NCBI GenBank assembly: GCA_018136815.1
Contig: CM030940.1
Span: 3,660,833-3,724,832 of the forward strand
Length of the DNA stretch: 64,000 bases
Direction of reading: 5' to 3'
Source: Isochrysis galbana
Lineage: Eukaryota > Haptophyta > Isochrysidales > Isochrysidaceae
The notes under the pieces were generated by a model. The model ran no database searches. It had not been told where the DNA came from and was given only the letters and a program-made list of their open reading frames with translations. The stretch's first letter is position 1; each line of letters begins with the position of its first letter. The position numbers and the translations under genes were made by a program. Below, piece after piece: positions 18,108 to 29,459 of this stretch.

Positions 18108-20889
18108 ATGGGCGAGAGGAAGGGACGGCTGCGCGTCGAGTCGGGCGCGCTCGTGCAGAGTGCCGAGTGGCTCGCCGCGCTGCTCTCCTGGGAGCCCGCT
18201 GTGCTCACGCGCCGCGACGGCATGCTTGCTGAGGCGCCGCCGCCGCCGCTCTCTGACAGCTACACCAGCGCGCCAGAGTACCTCGCTCTCCTCTCTCGCC
18301 ACAGAGTGTTAGAGACGGCCGCATGCCTGGCGAGCGACGCGCGTGACACGCCCGCTAAGCTCTGGCGCGCGACTGTCCGCGCACACGAGCCGCTCGGTGG
18401 CCCAGGCGGATCAGTGGACTTGCTTGTGCGGTTCGAGCAGTCGCCGCTCCAAGGTGCGCTCGCTGCAGAGGACGTACTGCTTGTGCGGCGCGCCGACGAG
18501 GCGTGGGAAGAGGCGGAAGGCGAGCGGCGCGAGTGCCTCGCCCTCGCCCTCTCGGATGCCAACACTGAGATCTGGATCCGCGTGGCGAGTATGCGGTCCG
18601 CCACCGTGGGCTGCAATGTTGGTGCTCAGCTACAGATCAGGCGCTGCGGCACGCTGCTCCCGGCGCTACGGATGCAGGCTTCCCTCCGGCTGCACAGTGC
18701 CTGCCCGCGCTGGATGCTCAACTGTCGCCTTTCGCAGGCCGAGGTGGATCTGTCGCCATTTGAGCGGGCGATGGCGCAGTCAAAGGCTCGGCAGATGGGC
18801 CTCTCGCCCAATAGAGCCGACTGCGTCACGAGCAGGAAGCCAAATGGCACATCCGCCGGCGCCTCGACGGCAGAGCTCAATCTTTCGGACGGTCTGAAAG
18901 AGGTGTTGGCCGCGCAGCTCAACAGCGTACAGCTGCAAGCTGTGCACACCTGTTGCGCTCCCGGGGACGGCTTCCGCTTGCTCCAAGGCCCCCCGGGAAC
19001 GGGGAAGACCCGTGTCATTGTGGCCATGCTCTCGGCGATCTTCGCCACACGGAAGCGGACAGCGAAGATCGACATGCCTCGGCCGTCGGCCGTCGGGATG
19101 CTGCACATCGGCGCGAGCAGGTCGGCAAAGGCAGTCGTGGGCTCTGCACCGGCACTGGTGAGCTGCGGCGCGCTTAGTGGGAAGAGCCGACGAGTGCCTC
19201 GTCTGCTCGTCGCTGCTCCGAGCAACTGTGCAGTTGATGAGATAATCTCGCGCGTACTCAAGGACGGCTTGTACGCAGCAGACGGTTCGCCATGGCAGCC
19301 ATCCGTCGTGCGCATCGGCCCGCGCGAAGCCATCAGGTGCGCCGCTCGTCACCTCATGGAGCACAATACCTTGCGTCCACTTTATCGTCTCGGTACGTGT
19401 ACCGGCCACTAGCCATGGTGCGTAGTGGCGTTTGAAACGCGTTGGGCGATGCGGCCCTTTGCCGCGCCGGCCACTCATCCTGCCCCCCGCTCATCTCTCT
19501 TGTCGGTTAGGGACACGCTTCTATCCATCTCGCTTGAGCAGCGAGTGGATGAATACGTACGGCAGCGCACGTCCGCTGGTGCCAAGTGCACAGCGGCGCT
19601 CCGGGACGAGGCGCGCGTTGCGGTGCTCAGCTCCTCAGATGTTGTTGCCTGCACGCTCATTGGCGCTGGCATAGACTCTATCCTCGCCCTCAGCGAAAAT
19701 TCCCAAGGTGCTGGCGCCCCTCGCAGCAAGCCGATCTTCGACGCTTTGCTGGTGGACGAAGCGACACAGGCGTGCGAGCCGAGCACCCTCGTGGCCCTCC
19801 AGCACGTGTCACACCTCTGCGTGCTAGTGGGCGATCAGAAGCAGCTGCCGCCCACGATCAAGTCAATTGCAGCGACCGCAGGCGGACTTGGGGTCTCGCT
19901 TTTCGAACGTCTCCTTGCGTGTGGGCTTCCGGCACCCAGGTGGGTGTCCACCGCCCCAGTATGCCAACGCGCGCCCCGCTCGCCCCAACAAGAGCACCCA
20001 CGCGCTAGGTCGTCCGCGCCCATCAGGCTCACCATTCAGTACCGCATGCATCCGAAGATTGCGGAGATGCCGTCATCCCTCTTCTATGACGGCGAGCTTG
20101 TGACCGGTGATGCCAACATGCACCTTACACCCGTCTCCTTCCCATGGCCAACGCTGGGCATGCCTGTCGCCTTCCTGCCCGTTGACCACGGGCGCGAGTG
20201 CGGCGATGGCCTTTCGCAATCGAACGTCGCTGAGGCGGAGGCGGTGTGCGCCGCTGTCGCCGGTTTGCTCGATCGTGGTATGGACGAGGCCGGCGTGGGT
20301 GTGATCACTTTCTACGCGGCGCAAGTTCGACTTCTCAGCAAGAAGCTTCCGGCCGGTGTCGAGTGCAACACCGTTGACGCGTTCCAGGGTCGGGAGAAGG
20401 AGGCCATCGTGTTATCGTGAGCTTTCAGGCCCCATTCGCCTACCGTTTGCGCACGTCCATGCCGCCCTGCCACACTCGCCCGACATGCGCTCTTTCAACC
20501 TATTCACTCGCCCGACATGCGCTCTTACAACCTATTGCAGATGTGTTCGCGCCAACGATGCGCGACGTTGCGGGTTCCTATCGGACGCGCGTCGCACCAA
20601 TGTCGCGCTCACCCGCGCGCGGCGTGGGCTGATCGTTGTTGGGCACACCGCGACGCTTACTGGCGAGTGTAAGACGTGGGGAAGGTGGCTGGCCTGGGCC
20701 CACGCGAACGGCGCCGTGCTCGACGATTGGCAAGCCTGCCTCTGCCTCAGCGAAGCCGGTCAAAGCGAGCGTATGACCGAAACCAAGGCGGGACGGCGAA
20801 GGCGAAAGGGCAGTAGTAAAAGTCGCAAACATTTAGATAGCGACATAGCCGACCTTCGATCAGCTGAACAAAAGCGGAAGAAGTCGTGA
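18108..20889 (+). CDS. Superfamily 1 helicase, Upf1/Sen1 type
   Basis: Predicted 798-residue protein from exons 18108-19336, 19511-19939, 20027-20416 and 20541-20889. Every junction is GT-AG and frame-consistent. The N-terminal 270 residues are not recognised. The helicase core has motif I GPPGTGKT, Ia AAPSNCAVDE, II LLVDEATQACE, III VGDQKQLPP, IV LTIQYRMHP, V NTVDAFQGREKEAIVLS and VI RRTNVALTRARRGLIVVG. These motifs define the Upf1-like RNA/DNA helicases (Upf1, Sen1, IGHMBP2). The exact subfamily is unclear because the N-terminus lacks an obvious CH or SEN1 domain. The basic C-terminus (KAGRRRRKGSSKSRK) suggests nuclear location. The second intron (87 bases) is a stop-free multiple of three. 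An in-frame ATG at 18048 would add 20 residues. Confidence 0.9.
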
Positions 20890-21164
20890 CAAAGAAAGGT
20901 GAAGAAGGAGAGCTTTGAGCTTGCCAAGCGGGTGCATGCACAGGCGGGCCAAGAAAAACGACGAAAATACCGGCGCCTTGCATGAGGCACTTTGGGCCGT
21001 TGCTGCTCTAACAGGCGCAACCTCATGCTGTCTTCGGGCATCGGTCCTTTGCATGTGCGTATCTCTTGCAGGAGTTTTCGAGTTTCGCCGGTCTAATTTC
21101 TTCTGCACCATTCAAGTCTGGCCTGGTTCCTTCCCATTTTGATACATATGCGGTATGCTGTTTC

Positions 21165-21264
21165 NNNNNNNNNNNNNNNNNNNNNNNNNNNNNNNNNNNN
21201 NNNNNNNNNNNNNNNNNNNNNNNNNNNNNNNNNNNNNNNNNNNNNNNNNNNNNNNNNNNNNNNN
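21165..21264. other. Assembly gap (100 N)
   Basis: Exactly 100 N, the conventional placeholder for a gap of unknown size. The flanks (20890-21164 and 21265-21519) show no gene. Confidence 0.99.
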
Positions 21265-21519
21265 TTGTCCTCGGTCTCCATCATCAGCCGTCATCAGATT
21301 TAGATCAGAAACCTTTGAAGATGCTAGCTACGGCTACTGCTATTGGGTCTACCCTCCCTTGGGGTCCCGACGACATTTCCCTCATCCCAAGCTCACTCCC
21401 GCTTCCATTCCCCCCCCGTCATTCCTAAATCTTCGGTTTCAACTGTCGTTATAACGATGGGGTCATGGAGCGCACGCCGCTCCCTTCCTCTCTCTCTGCC
21501 GACCCCGTGCCGCCGCGCT

Positions 21520-21990
21520 AGATGGGAGGTCGTAAAGTTCATCGTCAATCACCAACAGTCGCTCGCTCGATGTCGTGAATTGGCCGCTGCTGTGCCTAAG
21601 GAGATCGACCCAAAGGGGGCTTGGAGCTTGTGCGATACTGCGAGACATGATTTGCCTCGAAGATTCTGATGATCAACCGCTACGACAATTGTCGGTCCGT
21701 TTTGGAGAGGCTCGTCATCGATAATGAATACACGGCGTGGCTCTCAAAACAAAGCCGTGACACGAAGGACAAGGGGGCTGAGGTCAAGCGCATCATCAGA
21801 AATGAGGATGTTACCTAAGCCGTCCGCCTTTGCCTAGTGGTATGCTCGCCCATCATGCGAGTTCTCAGAATGACTGACACCAAACTTGGCGCAACCCTAG
21901 GTAAAGTCTACGCCTACATGCTGCCAACTCGACGCTCATTTGCACAATCCTATTGCTGGGTTATATGGGAGGATGCAAAAGAAGATCCCT
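21520..21990 (+). pseudogene. hAT-family transposase remnant
   Basis: Broken reading frame with VVKFIVNHQQSLARCRELA, then RYCET-stop-FASKILMINRYDNC and VLERLVIDNEYTAWLS. The order (holding pattern FIxNHQ, then TRFAS-like, then a helical repeat) matches the catalytic region of hAT transposases. The TRFAS arginine codon has become TGA, and further stops occur at about 21817 and beyond. The remnant cannot make transposase. Confidence 0.75.
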
Positions 21991-22136
21991 ATAGCCCGGT
22001 CACTCACTCTTTTTAACCACTATTTCCCACTTTCCCTGGCGCCCTTGGGTGTCCGAGAATTCCGCAGGGTTCTCCCCCTACCTGCCCCGCCAGCTGCCTC
22101 CCCCCTCCGACCAGCCCCCTCCCGCCCCACGAAAGG

Positions 22137-22490
22137 CAATGGCGCCAGAGAGTGACCCCCCTCCCTTGCGCTCATCAGGGGTGCAGCGCCAGACAGACCC
22201 AAAGTAGCGCACATGGATGGGTCGACCCCCCGAAACCGAAAAAAAAGGAACGCGAGGGGGAGAGCGGAAAGGAGAGTGGGGGTGGGGCAAGGGCGAAAAA
22301 AAATCATCTGAAGATTCTGGGCTACACACCTACTCCTTACGGGACTTCCCTTCTCTACTGACACCGCCCTTATCTTCCCTCCCTCCACCTCTTCCTCTTC
22401 CCCTGCCCCCCTTCTTTCCTCTTTCCTTTTTTCTTCGGTTTCCGGGGTCCGGCCTCGGTGCACTACCTAAGACCTAGTTCGGAGTGTGGA
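22137..22490. repeat. Imperfect inverted repeat of repeat E, with repeat C between the arms
   Basis: The left arm 22199-22260 (inverted E, with CCGAAACCGAAAAAAAAGGA) and the right arm 22394-22480 (E, with CCTTTTTTCTTCGGTTTCC) flank a copy of repeat C (AAAAAAAATCATCTGAAGATT, GGGCTACACACCTACT). This looks like two related elements in opposite orientation. Confidence 0.6.
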
Positions 22491-23289
22491 ATCCCGGGCA
22501 GGCCTTTTGAGCTTTTATTTTTGTCTTGCGTCTTGCGCGCCCCCTGGCCACGGGTTGAGTGTTCAGGTTCCGTCGGGCTCGTGGCGTCCCTAGTGATAAC
22601 CTTGTTAGCAGTGTCAATGGCTCATTCGCCTCTGTTCCTTTGCTCCTTGCTCCTTGGTCTCCTCGACAGCGTGTGCTATACCTCAGCTGGGTGGCTAGCT
22701 CCACAACTAACTTTATAGTTAGACGCGATGGAGCGCGCCAGCGAGCCTCTCCTCTCCTTCGGGCCCCCCCGCCGAGGGCGGCCCCCCAGCCCCCATGGAC
22801 CTGTCGCAGTCGAAGCGACCAAGCGACCGCGTCCGCCGTCAGAGGCCGAGCAGGTGTGTGCGACCCCGGTCGCACCCCGCGGCCCGTGGCCTCGGCCACA
22901 CTCAACAAGGCAGCCATGCTGGCCACCCCCATGGGTGGAGGCAGACCGCAGACTCCACCACCCCACCACCACGACCACACTGCTACATCTTCCATGGCTG
23001 CTACAGGAAACCCCAAACACCCAGCCCCTAGGTGCGCTCCCTGTGCTCAGCCCTCCGTGAGCACGGTCGCCCCTGGAGAGCCCCATTCCCTGTCTCAACA
23101 ATCATTAGAGCCCAAGTCCACAGCCACAGCCACAGCCACTCCACTCCGCCAGTCACAGCCCCTTTTCTGAAGCACTCCTTAGAGGGATTTCGGGATGCTT
23201 TATGCATTCATTGTAGTCTGCGCCCGGTACGCGCGTTTGTCCACATTACACATTATTCTGTTCACGGATCTCTTTACCGCCGCATGGAA
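22491..23289. other. Intergenic, holds repeat F
   Basis: No gene seen. GCTACAGGAAACCCCAAACA continuing to CCAGCCCCTAGG (about 22999-23033) recurs at 45723-45757. CCTCCGTGAGC, GGTCGCCCCTGG and CCTGTCTCAACAATC (about 23051-23105) recur at 57186-57245. Confidence 0.55.
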
Positions 23290-24788
23290 CGACCTTGAGG
23301 CCGCTAGTGTTTGTAACCAGTATGGGTGGGGCAAGGGCGATGTCAAGCGGGGATCCCAGTGAAAGGGGACGAGGCGGTTCCCCGGGAAGGCGAGGATGCT
23401 GTGGAGCGCCTTCTCATCGGCGGCGAGCCAGGCGTCGCGTTGCGGCGAGGCTAGGACCTCCCGGGCGTTGGCCGGGACGGTGTAGCGGGCCGGGCCGGAG
23501 GGCGTGGAGACGTCGACGATGTCCTGGGTTGCCTTGAGACAGAAGAGCTCGGCGGGGGGGGCGGGGGAGAGTAGGTGGGCGGGGGGCGGAGGGGTGGGGT
23601 CGTCGAGGTCAGGCGGTTCTTGGTCGGAAGATGGCGGCGGCGGGCGGCGCGGAGCGGCCGGGGGGCGGGTCGGCGGCGGCGGCGGAGGCGGTGGGGGGGG
23701 GGGGGCGGCGGCGGTGGCGGAGGCGGCGGAGGCGGTGGCGGCGGTGGTGGTGGTGCGGGCGATGGGACAGGCGGCGAAGGGGGGTAAGGAGCTGTGGGTG
23801 GTGGAGTCGGCGGTGGCGAGAAGGGAGCAAGGGGAGGGGGTTGGGAGGGAACGGGGTGCGCGGGGTGGGATGTGTGGAGCTGGAGGAGGCGGCGGGCAAT
23901 TGCGTCGACGAGGTAGGCCTCGGGCGGAATGGCGGGATGGGAGGTGGTGAGGGGCGACGGTTGGGCGGCGGTGGGAAAGAGAGGGGCAGGCTGAGGCGGG
24001 TGATGGCTATAGAGTTGGAGGAGGGGTGAGGGAGGCGGGGCTGCGTTCGGGGGAAGGCGGTACAGGTCGGAGTTGATGAGCGGGGTGGTCTCGCACGGAT
24101 TGTAGGGGGAGGGATGGTGCGGGTGATATGGCTGCGGTGGGTGAGCGGTGAGATGTTGTGTCATTGGGATGGAGGGAAAGGGATGAGCAGGGGAGAGGGA
24201 GGGCAGGCTTGCGGAGGTTGGGGGTGGCGGGGGCGGGTAGGAGGGGTAGGGCGGGTAGGGTGGGGGACAGGAGGGCGTGGTAAGGTGCGGGAAGGGGGAG
24301 TAGAACAGGGGTTGAGCTGGCGTGGCGGTGGGGGGAGCTGGGTGGTGTGGTTGATTGGACTGTGGGTGTTGATGCTGTTGGGTGGTGTGAGAGGGCATGG
24401 GCTGGTCGAGTGTTGGCAGGTCGGGAGCGTCGGCGGCAGGGTCGTGGGAGGGCGGTGCTGGGTGGGAAGGCGTGGACGGCACGCCTCCGCTACCATGTGG
24501 GTGTGATGAGTGGTGAGGTGCTGTGGCTGCTGTGCATGTTGGTGTGGAAGGGCTGTGCATGACATTAACATGTGAGGTACAAATGGAAGGGGGCGCAGGA
24601 GACGGAGGGACACGATCGGGGAGGGCACGTGCGGACGAGGGCGAGACCGAGGGTTCGGCCTCGGGCGGCATGAGGACGGGCGTGACGAGCACGGAGAGCA
24701 CAGGCACAGGCAGACGAGAAGGGGACAGGAGCGCTCGAGCGGGGGCGCTGATCGCGGGACGAAGAACAAAGAGGGGGGGGGGGGACAC
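23290..24788 (-). pseudogene. Copia-like retrotransposon remnant with proline-rich linker
   Basis: At 23345-23535 the minus strand encodes TVPANAREVLASPQRDAWLA, then ADEKALHSILAFPGNRLVP. This resembles the start of the Ty1/copia reverse transcriptase region (EAL-SP-x-WxxAxxxE). Upstream to 24788 the minus strand is a long Pro/His/Thr-rich open frame that is partly in another frame. I read the whole as a decayed polyprotein piece. Without the catalytic YVDD region the class assignment is tentative. Confidence 0.45.
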
Positions 24789-25357
24789 TCACGGGAAAAG
24801 TAAACACCGGGAAGGGAAAAGACGCGGGAAGAAAGAGGGATGAAACGGGGCCGGAAACTCAAGGGGACACTCGGGGAGAGAACGGGGAAGGAGAGAGAGA
24901 GAGGGGGCGGGCCCGGTGGGCCGACGCGGGAAAAGGGCGTCGGAGCGTGACAACAAGGAACGAAAGGGGGCCGCGGGGGAAAGCCCGATGGCGGGAAAAG
25001 GAACGCAGTGCAAAGAGGGGGGACCGGGGCGAGGCGGAGAGGAGGGAGTCACGCGAAGGGAGCCTAATGAACGGGGACGTGCGAGGGGGAACGGGCAACC
25101 CCCCCTACCCGCAACAGTGCTTGTTCTTGCCGAAGGTCAGTAGTTTCTAATTAGCTGACATGCTCTCAAAAGCGCGATCTCACCACATCAAAAGAGGGCT
25201 TTCTTAGCCAACATCACAAACGCACACTGCATAGGCATAAGCGGGTGAGATACACACTTGAGGCCAGCTCGAGATGCCAAGGAAGCATGCTCGTCTATCT
25301 AGCGATAGAAAACGCACCCAAGAAAGCCCATCGGCGGCTTGCCATACGGCGGTGCGT
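24789..25357. other. Intergenic, purine-rich
   Basis: About 570 bases, G/A-rich to about 25090, then the likely 3' UTR of the minus-strand ADP/ATP carrier. No gene is seen. Confidence 0.45.
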
Positions 25358-26790
25358 CTAGGCGATGAGACGCTTGATCTCGTCGTAGCCGACGAGGACG
25401 AGGGCGCCGCCAAGGGTGCGCAGCACGTTGGCGCCGAAGCCCTTGAACATGGCACCAATGCCCTCAGACTGGACGATCTTCGTGGCGCAGTCCAAGGTGC
25501 CCTGATAGAGCCACTGGTCGCGTGGCTTCTCGGCCTGCATCTGAAGGCGACGGCGAACGGTGTCGAAGGGGTAAGAAATGAAGCCAGCAATGATGGCAGT
25601 GGTCTGGGCGATGGCGAACTTGGACAAGAACCCCACGACACCCTTGTCGTTCTTGAACGGGTTGATGGCCTTGAGCGAGTCGAAGATGCCGAAGTACGGG
25701 CCGCGATACGCGACGATGCCAATCACCGAGACGCCAAAACCGCCGTACATGGAGAGAATACCGCCATTGGCGGCGGTCTTCACGAGGCAGTCGACAAGGC
25801 CGTTGAATTGCGGCTTGCCCGAGCCAACATCCGATGCAAGGCGGGTACGTGCATAGTCAAGCGGATAGACAATGGTGAGCGAGCCGGCGCCGGCGAGGCC
25901 GCCGGAGGCGATGTTGGTGAGGAAGAACTTGGTGAACTCAGTCTTCGGGTTGTATTTGGGGAAAAGTGCCTTGATCGAGTCCTTGAACGCGAAGTTGAAG
26001 GCCTGGGTCGGGAAGTACCGGATGACGTTGACAGTGTTGCCACGCCTGCAAGGGTAGCACGGACATGCCATTGTAAGCAGGTGCGGGAGGACGGACAGCA
26101 TGAGGAATGGAGGCAGCAGGATCGTGTTATTTGAGCAGCCTCGCATGCCCGCGAAGGGGATCGACTCGGCACGCACCGATGCAAACTCAGGGGACCAGTG
26201 CAATACAATCAAATGCCAGGCATAAATAGGGACATGAGCTCATGCAAGTGCATGCGCAAGTGCTCACCAGAACGCAGCCATACCCTGCTCAGACGCGACT
26301 CGCGTGAAGCAGTCGAGGATGCCAGTGTAGCGCGGCACCTCGCCCGAGATGATCTTCGGGTTAGCATCCTGAGTCTGGATGAGAAGCTTCACCCGCTCGA
26401 TCGGCGCAGTGGCGGTCTTGGCGACCGCGCCCGCAACACCACCTGCACAGAAGTCAATGAGGAACTGCACAGGTCCCGACTTCTCTGCCGGCGCAGCGGC
26501 GAAGTGGCCGCTGGCCGTGTGGGTGTTCAGAGGATGGAACTTGCTGCAATGCGCAACAGGGTGGGAGGGGGCGCGGTGACTTCAGCTGTGAACCGCATTG
26601 GGCTGGTGCGAATGCGGCTGCAGCTGTGGCTACTGCGCTGTCGCGCCCGAGGCGGCTAGGCGCGGCCGGAGCCGTGCTTGCTTGCTTTGTCGCCCGATCG
26701 ACCGCTGGCAGACTGCCTCTCTCCCTCCCTCCCTCCCTCCTCTCTCTCTCTCTCTCTAGTAGGCTGCCCGCACCTGGTGAAGAAGACCAT
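25358..26790 (-). CDS. AAC: Mitochondrial ADP/ATP carrier
   Basis: Predicted 326-residue inner-membrane transporter exchanging matrix ATP for cytosolic ADP. Minus-strand exons are 26790-26774, 26543-26268 and 26045-25358, with junctions CCAG/GTGCGG, TTGCAG, CTG/GTGAGC and CTGCAG. The three carrier repeats show PIERVK, PLDYAR and PFDTVR, and FxxGGxxG-type glycines ([20 protein letters not shown]). [14 protein letters not shown] and NPKTEF are characteristic of AAC. The diagnostic hexapeptide reads RRRLQM instead of RRRMMM. The first exon of five codons (MVFFT) is inferred from splice signals and frame and is the weakest part. The gene is divergent from IMP4, 1.3 kb away. Confidence 0.9.
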
Positions 26791-27214
26791 CAGTCTCTCT
26801 CTGTTCACCTGGTGTGGTGGAGGGAGCAGGGGCGCGGCGGGCGGGAGTTCGGCGGCGTAGTGCGAAGCGGCGCGCGCCGAGTCTGCGCGTGCCGGCGCGC
26901 GGAGGCGCCGCCGCGTGAGAGCAGGGAGCCTCCGGGGAGAGGGGTGAAGGGGGGGGTGAGGTGGCAGCGTGCCTGACTTGCGAGAGGGGGGAGGGGGGGA
27001 AGGGGTGGGGGGGGGGGAAGAGAGGGATAGCGAGGTGGCGGGAGCGGCGAGAGCGGGAGAGGGCGGGGGGCGCCGAGTAGAGAAGAGTGGCGTGAGTAGA
27101 GAGAAGAGATCGCGCGGCGGGTCGGCTGTGGCCTCAGCGGCCGGGGAGAGAGAGAAGAGAGAGAGAGTAGGAGAGACCCCCCCACGCACCCCCCCCCTTC
27201 CCGTGCCCCCCACC

Positions 27215-27259
<45 letters not shown>

Positions 27260-28089
27260 AGGGAGAGGGAGAGAGGGGGAAGGGGGGAAGAGAGAAGGGG
27301 AACTGCATCGATGCAGAGAGAGGGGGGGGGTTCCCCCTGCTTGATGAGAGGAGAGATTCGCACTGAGGAAAGGAGTAAAGTATTCTGTACGTGGGAGGGC
27401 GAAAGTAAAAGTATCCTGTTCTGGAGAGCTGGAGAGTGGGGAAGGGCCGAGCGCCAGCCCCCCCCCCCCCCCCCGCCCCCGCGCGCAAGCGGCCGCCGCC
27501 CCTCGCAAGCATCCGCGCGGCGGCGCCCCCCCCCCTTCCCCCCCTTCCCCTTCCCCTTCCCCCCCCTCCCCCCCCCCCCCCCCTTCCCCCCCTCCCCCCC
27601 CGCGATGCAGGGGGGGCAGAGCCCATGGCAACGGCCCGATTCTGTGGGAACCCCCCCCCCCCCCCCCCCCCACCGCGGGGGGAAGGCGCAGAGGGCAGCC
27701 GCCGTTTCTAACGACAGTAGAGTAGATGGATCCTCTCTCTCTACTTCCTCCCTCCTCCCCTCCCCGTGGGCACTCCTCGGTTCGTCGCAAACCTCGTGGG
27801 AAAGGAAGTCAATAGTCCAACAAGTAGACAACGGCCGCCACGCCCGACGCGCCCCCCGCCGACGCCGTCGGCGTGCCGGCGTGCCCAGTGTAGCTCCGTC
27901 TCGTCTACAACAGAATGCCCCTTGCCCCTCCTTTCCGAAGGGAGGCAAAAAGAAAAGGTGGGGGGGGGGGGGCGACGTCAGAGAGGAGCCGAGGCGCCCG
28001 GCCACGCCGCCGCCCCGCTCCCGCCATCCCCGTCTCTCTCTCCCCTGCTCTCTCCTCTCTGGTCTCGCCGGCCGCGCCCTGCCGGAGGG
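26791..28089. promoter_or_regulatory. Divergent intergenic region between AAC and IMP4
   Basis: A 1.3-kb shared upstream region with GA repeats (27217-27275), G-runs (26946-27013) and C-runs up to about 20 bases (27460-27475, 27570-27600, 27652-27672). Long proline- or arginine-rich open frames on both strands are composition artefacts. No specific promoter element can be named. Confidence 0.55.
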
Positions 28090-28971
28090 ATGCTGCGGCG
28101 GCAGGCGCGCGAGCGCCGTGAGTACATGCTCAAGCGCGCCGCCGAGGCCAAGGAGGCCGCTTCGGCAGAGCGGAAGCGCAAGCTGCGCGACGCGGTGACG
28201 GCTGGCAAGCCTGTCCCCACCGAGCTGCGCCAGGAGGCGGATGAGATCATGGCCGAGATCGAGCTGGACGGGGTGCCTCGCGCCGCTGCTGCTGCCTCCG
28301 ACCCCACTGCCGACGTGGACTCCGAGTATGCCAACGCCGGTGTAAGCGATCCGCGCATCCTGCTGACTACCTCGCATGATCCGAGCTCAAAGCTCGTCCA
28401 GTTCGTGAAGGAGATGAAGCTTGTCTTCCCCAATTGCGAGCGGATGAACCGAGGGGGCCACACAGTCAAAGAGATCGTCGAGACGGCGCGCGCGGACGGT
28501 TTCACTGACTTGGTCGTCCTGCAGGAACACCGGGGCGTGCCGGACGGCCTTGTTGTGACTCATCTGCCGTACGGCCCGACGGCATACTTTGGGCTGGTGA
28601 ACGTGACGATGCGTCACGATATCGAGGGCGCCACCAACATGTCTGAGGCATATCCGCACCTCGTCCTGCACAATCTGACCACGAAGATTGGCGCTCGTGT
28701 CGGCGCAATATTGAAGCACCTTTTTCCAGTTCCCAAGCCGGATTCCAAGCGTGTCATTTCCTTCATCAATCAGGCGGACCTCATCGCGTTCCGACATCAC
28801 GTCTATTCGAAAGAGAAGGCGAATGTTCATCTATACGAGGTAGGCCCGCGCTTTGATTTGCGGCTCTACCAGATCAAGCTTGGGACCATAGACCAAGAGG
28901 AGGTCGAAAATGAGTGGGTCTTGAGGCCCTACATGAACACTGCATCCAAGCGAAGGGTTCTCGCACGATGA
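28090..28971 (+). CDS. IMP4: U3 snoRNP protein IMP4 (Brix domain)
   Basis: Predicted 293-residue nucleolar protein, single exon, close to the usual IMP4 length. IMP4 acts with IMP3 and MPP10 in the small-subunit processome for 18S rRNA maturation. The N-terminal coiled, basic segment (RRQARERREYMLKRAAEA) and the Brix core (DPRILLTTSHDPSS, VFPNCERMNRGGH, LVVLQEHRGVPDGLVVTHLP, GPTAYF) end in the RNA-binding GPRFDLRLYQIKLGTID motif. The start is the first ATG after a CT-rich leader and matches family N-termini (MLRRQARERREY). Confidence 0.96.
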   Translation: MLRRQARERREYMLKRAAEAKEAASAERKRKLRDAVTAGKPVPTELRQEADEIMAEIELDGVPRAAAAASDPTADVDSEYANAGVSDPRILLTTSHDPSSKLVQFVKEMKLVFPNCERMNRGGHTVKEIVETARADGFTDLVVLQEHRGVPDGLVVTHLPYGPTAYFGLVNVTMRHDIEGATNMSEAYPHLVLHNLTTKIGARVGAILKHLFPVPKPDSKRVISFINQADLIAFRHHVYSKEKANVHLYEVGPRFDLRLYQIKLGTIDQEEVENEWVLRPYMNTASKRRVLAR

Positions 28972-29459
28972 GGTGTAGTAGCCACGCGGAGCGAGCGAGC
29001 GCATCGTGCTGCTCTACCACTCACTAACGGCTGCACTGGCCGCCTGATTGGCTCGTGCTCACGGCTGCTGTGCACAACAAATGGGGCCGCGCCAATACTA
29101 TCGCACGCCAAGGGCTGTTGGCAAATACTTGTTTGGTAGCAAATCCTCTAGAGCTAGAATACGCGATGAGGCATTTACGTGAGAATGACTGGCGCGCGAG
29201 CGAGTGACGAGTGAAGCAAGCAGCAGTAAGACTGACTGATGCGAACGAGTGCGAGTGTGCGATTTTGCTCGACATCGATGTGCTCCTTTTCTTCGCATTC
29301 GCTCCTTGCTTCTTGCTGCAACTGTGAAAAAACACTTCTTAATAATCTCGCCGCGCGCGCGACTTTGCAAGCCTATTCTGCAGCCACACCCGCATCCCTT
29401 ACCACCCCCTCCACCTGCCTTGCGGCCCGTCCCCTCGTGCTCTACTTAGGGGCTCGGGA
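28972..29459. other. 3' flank of IMP4
   Basis: About 490 bases with no supportable gene; probably 3' UTR and spacer. Confidence 0.45.

Noticed and set aside
25274-26134. A 286-residue + strand open frame
   Set aside because: Antisense shadow of the ADP/ATP carrier; its repeated Asp/Glu/Val/Leu pattern mirrors carrier codons.
26656-28377. A 573-residue minus-strand open frame
   Set aside because: It overlaps IMP4 in antisense and consists of Pro, Gly, Ser and Arg from C/G-runs. The real minus-strand gene here is the ADP/ATP carrier.
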